DNA from: Elusimicrobiota bacterium
GTDB taxonomy: Bacteria > Elusimicrobiota > Elusimicrobia > UBA1565 > UBA9628
Assembly (NCBI GenBank): GCA_023700845.1
Contig: JAMPYD010000099.1
Span: forward strand, 1-6,983
Length of the DNA: 6,983 nt
Direction: 5' to 3'
The notes below the pieces were generated by a model, which was not told where the DNA came from, did no database searches, and was given only the letters and a program-made list of their open reading frames with translations. Within the stretch, counting starts at the first letter, position 1, and every line of letters begins with the position of its first letter. Below, piece after piece: positions 1 to 5,033 of this stretch. The translations under genes and the position numbers were made by a program.

Positions 1-15
1 CGATCATTTGGGGAG

Positions 16-31
16 TAATGGGATAATGGGA
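16..31. repeat. Tandem pair of an 8-base unit (TAATGGGA x2)
   Basis: Two perfect adjacent copies of TAATGGGA occupy 16-23 and 24-31, in the 42 bases downstream of the minus-strand RHH gene. No gene and no convincing terminator hairpin are seen in 1-42. The repeat is short and could be chance, or the edge of a larger intergenic repeat cut off by the window. Confidence 0.4.
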
Positions 32-42
32 GGCCTGGCACC

Positions 43-300
43 TTAAGCTTCTTCGAGCCAGCGCGTCATCAGGCGCTTGAGCTGGGTCTGATACGGTACG
101 CCTGCGCGCGCGGCCTTGGCCTTGAACGTGTCGAGCAGGCCCTCGGGCACGCGCACGCTGATCAGGCGGGATTTCTCGGGACGCGGCGCGCCGTGGAGCA
201 GCCGGAAGCCCTCGAGATAGCGCAAGGTCTGCTCGGGGCTCAGCCTGCGGCTTCGCGCCAACGCCTCGTCGGAGAAATACTGCAGGGGTCTTTCGCTCAT
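43..300 (-). CDS. Small ribbon-helix-helix (CopG/BrnA-like) protein, probable antitoxin or repressor partner of the nucleotidyltransferase
   Basis: This 85-residue protein has two parts. Residues 1-40 are a charged helical region with a motif around LSPEQTLRYLEGFRLLHG (20-37). Residues about 46-83 look like a ribbon-helix-helix DNA-binding fold: a short strand (ISVRVP, 47-52) followed by two helices (LLDTFKAKAARAG and QTQLKRLMTRWLEE). CopG/BrnA-type antitoxins have this arrangement, bind operator DNA as dimers through the strand, and repress their own operon. The ATG at 300 overlaps the TGA of the upstream nucleotidyltransferase gene in an ATGA, and a GGAG lies 5 bases before it (306-309), so the two are translationally coupled. 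The N-terminal part may contact the nucleotidyltransferase. The DNA-binding role is inferred from fold pattern; which partner is toxic, if either, cannot be seen. Confidence 0.8.
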   Translation of the reverse strand: MSERPLQYFSDEALARSRRLSPEQTLRYLEGFRLLHGAPRPEKSRLISVRVPEGLLDTFKAKAARAGVPYQTQLKRLMTRWLEEA

Positions 301-755
301 GGCCGCTCCAGCGCTTCGATGTCCACCAGATCCTGCGGCCGGCCGGCCGCTCTTTTCATCGCGATCAGGGCGGCCTTCGACAGCACCGGGATGTCCCGCC
401 CCGCGGCGCGCATGCGGGCGACCTCTCCGGCTTTCAGGTCCCAGGTCAGCACGATGTCCAGGAGGCGCGAGGGGTCCTTCGCGTCGATGAAATTCCAGGC
501 GATGAGATTGCGCCGCTCGACGTATTCCTTTCGGAAAGCGAACACCTCCGCCGCGTCGACCGGCAGCCGCGAGGCCAGGCCGATCGACGTCAGGGCCTTC
601 TCCGCCGCGACGAAGTTCTCCTTCGTCAGCGCCAGGACGACGTCCACGTCCAACGTGCCGCGGGTCGCGCCGTGAAGCGCCACGGCATGGCCGCCGGCCA
701 CCGCGAAGCGCACTCCCGCCTTTTCCAAGGCGTCCACGACTTCGAAAATAAACAT
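297..755 (-). CDS. Nucleotidyltransferase-fold protein (AbiEii/DUF6036-like), first gene of a putative toxin-antitoxin-type pair
   Basis: This 152-residue protein has the signature of the polymerase-beta-like nucleotidyltransferase fold. It has a Gly-Gly after the first strand (AVAGGHAVALHG, 18-29), then RGTLDVDVV (32-40) with the metal-binding pair Asp36 and Asp38. Asp100 in LLDIVLTW is a likely third acidic residue. The C-terminal segment LIAMKRAAGRPQDLVDIEAL (130-149) is typical of small AbiEii/DUF6036-like members, which are often found in two-gene toxin-antitoxin loci. The start at ATG 755 was chosen because family members begin shortly before the first helix (here FEVVDALEKAGVRF) and because a promoter lies just upstream. 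Longer readings from ATG 800 or TTG 815 add an atypical hydrophobic stretch encoded by the promoter itself. Substrate and toxicity are unknown. It is co-transcribed with the overlapping RHH gene. Confidence 0.82.
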   Translation of the reverse strand: MFIFEVVDALEKAGVRFAVAGGHAVALHGATRGTLDVDVVLALTKENFVAAEKALTSIGLASRLPVDAAEVFAFRKEYVERRNLIAWNFIDAKDPSRLLDIVLTWDLKAGEVARMRAAGRDIPVLSKAALIAMKRAAGRPQDLVDIEALERP

Positions 756-770
756 ATATACAAGTATATA
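755..770. promoter_or_regulatory. 16-base palindrome, candidate operator for the RHH protein
   Basis: TATATAC (755-761) and GTATATA (764-770) form perfect 7-base inverted arms separated by AA. The palindrome covers the -10 box of the nucleotidyltransferase promoter and the first base of its ATG. RHH dimers commonly bind short inverted repeats of this kind over their own promoter, so autorepression by the 85-residue protein is a reasonable inference. An AT-rich palindrome can also arise simply from the -10 sequence. Confidence 0.55.
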
Positions 771-790
771 CACAGCGGCCGAATAGTCAA
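763..790 (-). promoter_or_regulatory. Sigma70-type promoter for the nucleotidyltransferase/RHH operon, predicted leaderless
   Basis: On the minus strand TTGACT (790-785) is separated by 16 bases from TATACT (768-763). Both hexamers are close to consensus. The ATG at 755-753 begins only 7 bases after the -10 box, so the expected transcription start falls at or next to the A of the ATG. No Shine-Dalgarno sequence precedes that ATG, which fits a leaderless message. Confidence 0.65.
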
Positions 791-823
791 GGACCAACAT
801 GTGAATCTTAAGCAACAGTCTTG

Positions 824-853
824 TTCACCAATATAAGGATAATCTGCTAGAAT
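824..853 (+). promoter_or_regulatory. Candidate promoter for the response-regulator operon (extended -10)
   Basis: TGCTAGAAT gives an extended -10 (TG at 845-846, TAGAAT at 848-853). TTCACC at 824-829 lies 18 bases upstream as a weak -35. The predicted start, near 860, leaves a leader of about 35 bases before the ATG at 894, which contains a GGAG (885-888). It sits in the AT-rich divergent region and is the only good candidate upstream of the eight-gene run. GATAAT at 838-843 is a weaker alternative because it has no matching -35. Confidence 0.45.
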
Positions 854-893
854 CGCGCGGTACCAAGGGCACGAATTTCCACGCGGAGAACGA

Positions 894-1277
894 ATGGCCG
901 ACACGAAAAAGCGCATCCTCGTCGCCGACGACGATCCGGATTTGCTCGACCTGCTCATGATGGACCTCGCCTATCAGGGCTACGAGGTCCTCTCGGCCGC
1001 CAACGGCAAGGACGCGCTGCAGACCGCCCTCAAGGAGCAGCTCGACCTCGTCCTCCTCGACGTGATGATGCCCTACATCGACGGCTATCACGTCGCCTAC
1101 GAGCTGACCAACAAGCTCGGCGCCAAGGCTCCGCGCATCATGATCATGACCAGCCGCGACACGGTCAAGGAGAAAGGCATCGCCCTGATGAGCGGCGCCA
1201 CCGAGGTTCTCCAGAAGCCGTTCGAGATGGCCAAGCTCCACGAACGCATCGCCGCGGTTCTGGCGAAACCCGCTTGA
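894..1277 (+). CDS. Stand-alone receiver-domain response regulator (CheY-like)
   Basis: This 127-residue protein is a single receiver (REC) domain with no output domain. The acidic pocket is the DDD run at 12-14, the phospho-acceptor is Asp56 in LVLLDVMMP, the conserved Thr is Thr86 (IMIMTSR), and the Lys is Lys108 in QKPF. Such proteins are phosphorylated by a histidine kinase and act by protein-protein contact. The position of the usual switch aromatic, two residues before the conserved x-K-P (GADDYLxKP in typical receivers), is occupied by Val105 here (GATEVLQKP). The ATG at 894 has GGAG 5 bases upstream. It is first in the rightward gene run, 17 bases before the next gene. No kinase is in the window; the HAMP protein at 3154-3717 is the only other signalling-type gene. 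Confidence 0.93.
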   Translation: MADTKKRILVADDDPDLLDLLMMDLAYQGYEVLSAANGKDALQTALKEQLDLVLLDVMMPYIDGYHVAYELTNKLGAKAPRIMIMTSRDTVKEKGIALMSGATEVLQKPFEMAKLHERIAAVLAKPA

Positions 1278-1294
1278 TTCATAAGGATTTATCG

Positions 1295-2095
1295 ATGAAA
1301 ACCGTCTTTGTCCTGCCGGCCCTGCTGGTCCTGCTCGCGGCCGCCGGCCTGCGCGCCGAGGAAGCCACCTCCGACGCGGTGAAGATCAAGCCGAAGGCCT
1401 CCGCCTCCCGCGCGGTCCGCTCCGCCCGCGACGGCGGCGTCACGCCCGACACCGACGTCATCGACGCGCCGACGACCGCGGTGCTCGACAACTACGGCTA
1501 CTCCGCGCGCTCCCGCTTCTACTCCCGCGGCGGCCTGCTGCAGTACCTCTCGTTCGGCGTCTACCCCGGCATCAACCTCGGCGCCTCCGCGGCGATCGAC
1601 GGGCTGATCGGCGACGAGAGCCACGTGCGCATGCGCGCCCCGACGGCGCAGGTCCGCTACCGCTTCTACGAGGGCGACAGCCAGCTGCCGTCGTTCGCGG
1701 TCGGCTTCGACGGCCAGGGCTACAGCTACAACTCCTCCATCCGCCGCTTCAACCAGCGCCAGCGCGGCTTCTACTTCGTGGCGTCGAAGGAGCTCGGCCT
1801 GCCGGGCCTCCAGCTGCACCCGTCGTTCAACATCTCGGACTTCGACTCGAACAGCATCTTCGGCTCCATCCCGCTGACGCTCAACATCCGGGACAAGGCC
1901 GCGATCCTCCTCGAGTGGGACAATATCGCGAACTGGAGCGACTCCCGGCTCAACGCAGGGCTACGAGCTTACCTTACCCCCAATTTCAACGTGGACTTCG
2001 CCGTGCGCGCCGTCGGCGCCGGCGGGACTTACAGCGACGCCGCGCGCCGCGGGCCGGAGCGCGTCGTGCAGCTCAAATATTCGAACAGCTTTTAA
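1295..2095 (+). CDS. Secreted, predicted outer-membrane beta-barrel protein (YjbH-like pattern), function unknown
   Basis: This 266-residue protein begins with a clear Sec signal peptide (MKTVFVLPALLVLLAAAG, probable cut after LRA at 19-21). A low-complexity polar linker (about 22-64) follows. From about 65 to the end it alternates short aromatic-rich, amphipathic strands such as LLQYLSFGVYPGINLGASAA, AQVRYRFYEG and SFAVGFDGQGYSYN, and it ends in Phe (QLKYSNSF), as many barrels recognised by the BAM machinery do. The GINLGASAAIDGLIG and VGFDGQGY segments resemble those of YjbH-type exopolysaccharide-associated outer-membrane proteins, but that link is weak. The start at ATG 1295 is set by the signal peptide and by TAAGGA at 1282-1287, 7 bases upstream. 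An in-frame TTG at 1274 would spoil the signal peptide. It lies 17 bases from both neighbours. Confidence 0.8.
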   Translation: MKTVFVLPALLVLLAAAGLRAEEATSDAVKIKPKASASRAVRSARDGGVTPDTDVIDAPTTAVLDNYGYSARSRFYSRGGLLQYLSFGVYPGINLGASAAIDGLIGDESHVRMRAPTAQVRYRFYEGDSQLPSFAVGFDGQGYSYNSSIRRFNQRQRGFYFVASKELGLPGLQLHPSFNISDFDSNSIFGSIPLTLNIRDKAAILLEWDNIANWSDSRLNAGLRAYLTPNFNVDFAVRAVGAGGTYSDAARRGPERVVQLKYSNSF

Positions 2096-2112
2096 GCAGC
2101 GAGGATTTTCCC

Positions 2113-3138
2113 ATGGCCAAACGCATCGCGATTCTCACCGGCGGCGGAGACTGCCCGGGCCTCAACCCGGCGATCCGCGGCGTCGTGCTCAAGGCGCACA
2201 AGCTCGGCTACGAGTGCGTCGGCATCCAGGAAGGCTGGAAGGGCATGATCAACGGCACGGCCAAGCCGATCGGCCCCGACGACGTCCGCGAGATGGTGGG
2301 CCGCGGCGGCACGATGCTCGGAACCTCGCGCACGAATCCCTATAAAAAAGAGGGCGGCGTGCAGGGCGTGCTCGCCAGCTTCAAGAAGCTCGACCTCCAC
2401 GCGCTCGTCGCCCTCGGCGGCGAGGACACGCTCGGCGTGGCCAACAAGCTCTACAAGGAGCACAAGCTCAACGTCATCGGCGTGCCGAAGACGATGGACA
2501 ACGACCTCGACGCGACCGACTACACCTTCGGCTTCGACACCGCGGCGACCCTGGCGATGGAGGCCGTCGAGCGCCTGCGCGACACCGGCCGCTCCCACCG
2601 CCGCATCATGGTCCTCGAGGTCATGGGCCGCCACGCCGGCTGGGTCGCCCTGTACACCGCCATCGGCGCCGGCGCCGACTACCTGTGCGTCCCCGAGCGC
2701 CCCGTCGACATCAAGGACATGTGCGCCAAGCTCAAGACCGCGCACGCCGCCCGCCAGGTCGCGATCGTCGTCGCCTCCGAGGCCGTGGACATCACCGGCG
2801 AGGAGAAGAAGGAGGAGCTCGACGACTTCGGGCACATGATCCTCAAGGACCGCGGCGTCGCCGGGCGCCTGGCCACGATCATCGAGGCCGAGACCAAGAT
2901 CGAGACGCGCACCGCCGTCATCGGCCACATGCAGCGCGGCGGGCCGCCCACGATGTTCGACCGGATTCTGGGAACGCGCGTCGGCGTCAAGGCCGCGGAC
3001 CTCGTTCATGAAGGGAAGTTCGGCAACATGGTGGCGCTCAAGGGCGACGCCGTGATCGCCGTCAGCCTCGAAGCCGCGACCGCCAAGCTCAAGACCGTGA
3101 CGCCCGAGTGGCTCAAATTCTCGGACGACCTGCTCTGA
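2113..3138 (+). CDS. Phosphofructokinase (PfkA superfamily), predicted pyrophosphate-dependent
   Basis: This 341-residue cytoplasmic enzyme converts fructose 6-phosphate to fructose 1,6-bisphosphate in glycolysis. Family motifs appear in order: LTGGGDCPGLNPAIRG (8-23), RGGTMLGTSR (64-73), ALGGEDT (100-106), VPKTMDNDL (124-132), TFGFDTA (138-144), MGRHAGW (171-177), PER (194-196) and HMQRGG (272-277). Two positions decide the phosphate donor. E. coli PfkA Gly104 corresponds to Asp105 (GGEDT in place of GGDGS), and Gly124 corresponds to Lys126 (PKTMDND in place of PGTIDND). Asp plus Lys is the established combination for PPi-dependent enzymes, whose reaction is reversible, so it could serve glycolysis or gluconeogenesis. 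Catalytic Asp129 is present in MDND. The start at 2113 has GAGGA 7 bases before it; an upstream in-frame extension reads through the preceding gene in another frame and is not real. Confidence 0.95.
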   Translation: MAKRIAILTGGGDCPGLNPAIRGVVLKAHKLGYECVGIQEGWKGMINGTAKPIGPDDVREMVGRGGTMLGTSRTNPYKKEGGVQGVLASFKKLDLHALVALGGEDTLGVANKLYKEHKLNVIGVPKTMDNDLDATDYTFGFDTAATLAMEAVERLRDTGRSHRRIMVLEVMGRHAGWVALYTAIGAGADYLCVPERPVDIKDMCAKLKTAHAARQVAIVVASEAVDITGEEKKEELDDFGHMILKDRGVAGRLATIIEAETKIETRTAVIGHMQRGGPPTMFDRILGTRVGVKAADLVHEGKFGNMVALKGDAVIAVSLEAATAKLKTVTPEWLKFSDDLL

Positions 3139-3153
3139 CCGAAACGGAGAACT

Positions 3154-3717
3154 ATGCCGCAGGAAGACCAGCGGTTCCAGCGTAAGACCGTCCTCGTCAA
3201 GCGCGCGCTGCAGCTCAAGTACATCGGGATGGTGTTCCTGAGCGTGCTCGTCGCGTCGATGATCGTCGGCGGCGACGTGTACTACTCGCTGATGCGGGTG
3301 ATGCTGACGGAGTGCCCGTCGGTCACCGACCGCGTCGTGCAGTTCAACACGGTGCTGCTGGTCAAGATCGCGCTGTACCTCGGCCTGATGCTGCTGATCT
3401 CCCTGTACGTCTCGCACCGGTTCGCGGGTCCCATCTACCGCTTCGAGAAGTCCTGCCAGTCCCTGAGCTCGGGAGACCTGACGCACCGCGTCTCCCTGCG
3501 CACCGGCGACGAGCTGATGGAGCTCCAGGAGGAGTTCAACGGCATGGCCGCCGCGCTCCAGGCCCTGCTGCAGAAGGACCGCAACCTCGTCCAGCGCCTG
3601 TCCGAGCGGGTCGAGGAGATCGCCAAGCGCCTGCCCCCCGACGCGGGCGGGGCGCGCGACGATCTGAAGGCGTTCAAGCTCGAGCTCGACCATCTGACCA
3701 AGTCGTTCAAAATCTGA
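3154..3717 (+). CDS. Two-helix membrane protein with HAMP domain and coiled coil, no output domain
   Basis: This 187-residue protein has a basic N-terminus (RKTVLVKR), a first membrane helix at about 22-40 and a short extracytoplasmic loop (41-66). A second helix lies at about 67-87, followed by a HAMP-like segment (about 88-140) with RFAGPIYRFE after the membrane and GDELMELQEEFN in the second helix. A charged, probably coiled-coil tail (about 140-187) follows. HAMP domains normally pass signals from membrane sensors to kinase, cyclase or methyl-accepting domains; none follows here, so the protein may signal through a separate partner or act as a scaffold. The start at 3154 has GGAG 4 bases upstream, and the gene begins 15 bases after the phosphofructokinase stop. 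A link to the receiver protein at 894-1277 is inference from shared operon only. Confidence 0.85.
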   Translation: MPQEDQRFQRKTVLVKRALQLKYIGMVFLSVLVASMIVGGDVYYSLMRVMLTECPSVTDRVVQFNTVLLVKIALYLGLMLLISLYVSHRFAGPIYRFEKSCQSLSSGDLTHRVSLRTGDELMELQEEFNGMAAALQALLQKDRNLVQRLSERVEEIAKRLPPDAGGARDDLKAFKLELDHLTKSFKI

Positions 3718-3737
3718 CCTCTCCGGCCGGCCCACTC

Positions 3738-5033
3738 ATGCCCAATCGACTCCTCGCCGCCTCCCTGTGCCTCGTTCTCGCGGGCGCGCCCGTCGCGGCC
3801 CGCGCCCAGGCCCCGGAGCGCCCGGGCCGGATCGAGCGCGTGTACACGATCGAGGAGACGCTGCGCCTCATGCGCAACGACCCCAAGCTCCAGAGCGCCG
3901 AGCAGGACGTGATCATCGCCGGCGCGCGCGTCACCGAGGCGCGCCTGCGCTTCCTGCCCGACATCGGCCTGCAGGCGAGCGCGACCAAGTTCGACGCGCG
4001 CTATCCGTTCGCGCTCTCCCCCGAGTTCCGCAGCCTGCTCCTGTTCCCGGGCGCGTCGAGCGAGAACATCTACTCCGGCCGCGCCTACTTCAACATGCCG
4101 CTGTACGAGGGCCGGCGCACGCTGAACACCCTGCGCCTCGCCCAGGCGTCGCAGAAGCAGGCCCTGTCCGACCGCGACTCGGTCCGCCTCGACGTGGCCC
4201 TGCGGGCGAAGGAGGCCTTCTACCGCCTCCTGCTCGCGCAGGAGCGCGACGGCGCGTTCGAGCGGCATCTCAAGAGCGTCGAGGCGGCGGCCGCGGCGGG
4301 CGACCTGGGGCCGTGGGAGCGCGTCGAGTCCGAGGCCGCGCTCGGCGCCGCGCGCTCGCGCGCCGCGGAGGCGCGGCACGCGCTCGACAGCGCGCGGCTT
4401 CAGTTCCTCAACACCCTGAGCCTCGAGCTCGACACGCCCTTCCGCGTGCAGGGCGACCTCGCGACCCGGCCCGTGAAGGCCGAGGTGGAGAAGGCCGTGA
4501 TCTGGGCGATGGAGCTGCGCCCCGAGCTCCAGTCGCAGACCTACCGCGTGCAGATGGACGCGATCGGCGTGAACCTCGCGATCGGCCGCCGCAACCCGAC
4601 CGTGTACCTGGCCGGCGACTACGAGCTGACCGCCCAGCGCTTTCCCCTCAAGAACAATAACTGGGACGTGACGCTCGGCATCAAGGTCCCCTTCGCCTAC
4701 GACTTCTGGAGCCAGATCAAGCAGAAGCGCGCCGAGCAGCGCCAGGGCGAGCTGACCCGCGCCGAGCTGCAGGACCGCGTGCGCCTCGAGGTCCGCCAGG
4801 CCGCCGAGACCCTGCGCTGGTGGCAGGACGAGTGGCCGCGCCGCGAGAGCCAGTGGAAGCGGGTCCAGGCCCTTTACGACGACGCCGCCGGCAAGCCCGG
4901 CGCGCCCCTCTCCCGCCTGCGCGCCCGCGAGGGCGTCCTCGAGCTGAGGCTCGCCCACCTCTCCGCCGTCACGGAGCACATCCTGGCCCGCGCGCGCTTC
5001 GAGCGCGCCGTGGGACGGGAGATTCCTCAGTGA
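3738..5033 (+). CDS. TolC-family outer-membrane efflux protein
   Basis: This 431-residue protein has a signal peptide (NRLLAASLCLVLAGAPVAARA, cut near 23-25) and the two-fold OEP architecture. The first repeat opens with YTIEETLRLMRNDPKL (36-51) and continues into a long helix and a strand (FLPDIGLQASAT). The second repeat begins around ELRPELQSQTYRVQMD, contains PTVYLAGDYELTA, and ends in a long helix (LRLAHLSAVTEHILARARFE). TolC proteins form trimeric channels across the outer membrane and periplasm for efflux pumps or type I secretion. No adaptor or inner-membrane pump gene lies in the window, so its cargo is unknown. Cys11 does not sit in a good lipobox, so a lipoprotein is unlikely. No clear Shine-Dalgarno precedes ATG 3738, 20 bases after the HAMP gene; the start rests on the signal peptide. 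Confidence 0.92.
   Translation: MPNRLLAASLCLVLAGAPVAARAQAPERPGRIERVYTIEETLRLMRNDPKLQSAEQDVIIAGARVTEARLRFLPDIGLQASATKFDARYPFALSPEFRSLLLFPGASSENIYSGRAYFNMPLYEGRRTLNTLRLAQASQKQALSDRDSVRLDVALRAKEAFYRLLLAQERDGAFERHLKSVEAAAAAGDLGPWERVESEAALGAARSRAAEARHALDSARLQFLNTLSLELDTPFRVQGDLATRPVKAEVEKAVIWAMELRPELQSQTYRVQMDAIGVNLAIGRRNPTVYLAGDYELTAQRFPLKNNNWDVTLGIKVPFAYDFWSQIKQKRAEQRQGELTRAELQDRVRLEVRQAAETLRWWQDEWPRRESQWKRVQALYDDAAGKPGAPLSRLRAREGVLELRLAHLSAVTEHILARARFERAVGREIPQ

Noticed and set aside
756..815. N-terminal extension of the nucleotidyltransferase from ATG 800 or TTG 815
   Set aside because: The added residues are hydrophobic and unlike the family. The stretch contains the -35 and -10 boxes and the palindrome, and neither start has a ribosome binding site.
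859..864. GGTACC, and likewise CTTAAG and ACATGT in the divergent region, as operators
   Set aside because: Isolated 6-base palindromes are expected by chance and have no spacing relation to the promoters.
1915..2112. Upstream extension of the phosphofructokinase frame
   Set aside because: It is Arg/Ala-rich and overlaps the end of the barrel gene in another frame. The MAKRIAILTGGGDCPG start has a good GAGGA and matches the family.
2092..3735. Long minus-strand open frame opposite the phosphofructokinase and HAMP genes
   Set aside because: It is a shadow of high-GC codon use. The product is a Val/Leu/Asp/His-rich string without motifs, and the opposite strand encodes proteins with full family signatures.
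3765..3773. Cys11 of the TolC-family protein as a lipoprotein attachment site
   Set aside because: The residues before it (Ala-Ser-Leu) do not form a lipobox, and a better signal-peptidase I site (ARA) follows at 21-23.
3435..4979. Long minus-strand open frame opposite the TolC gene
   Set aside because: Same GC-driven artefact; low-complexity composition and no domain pattern, while the plus strand encodes a clear TolC-family protein.
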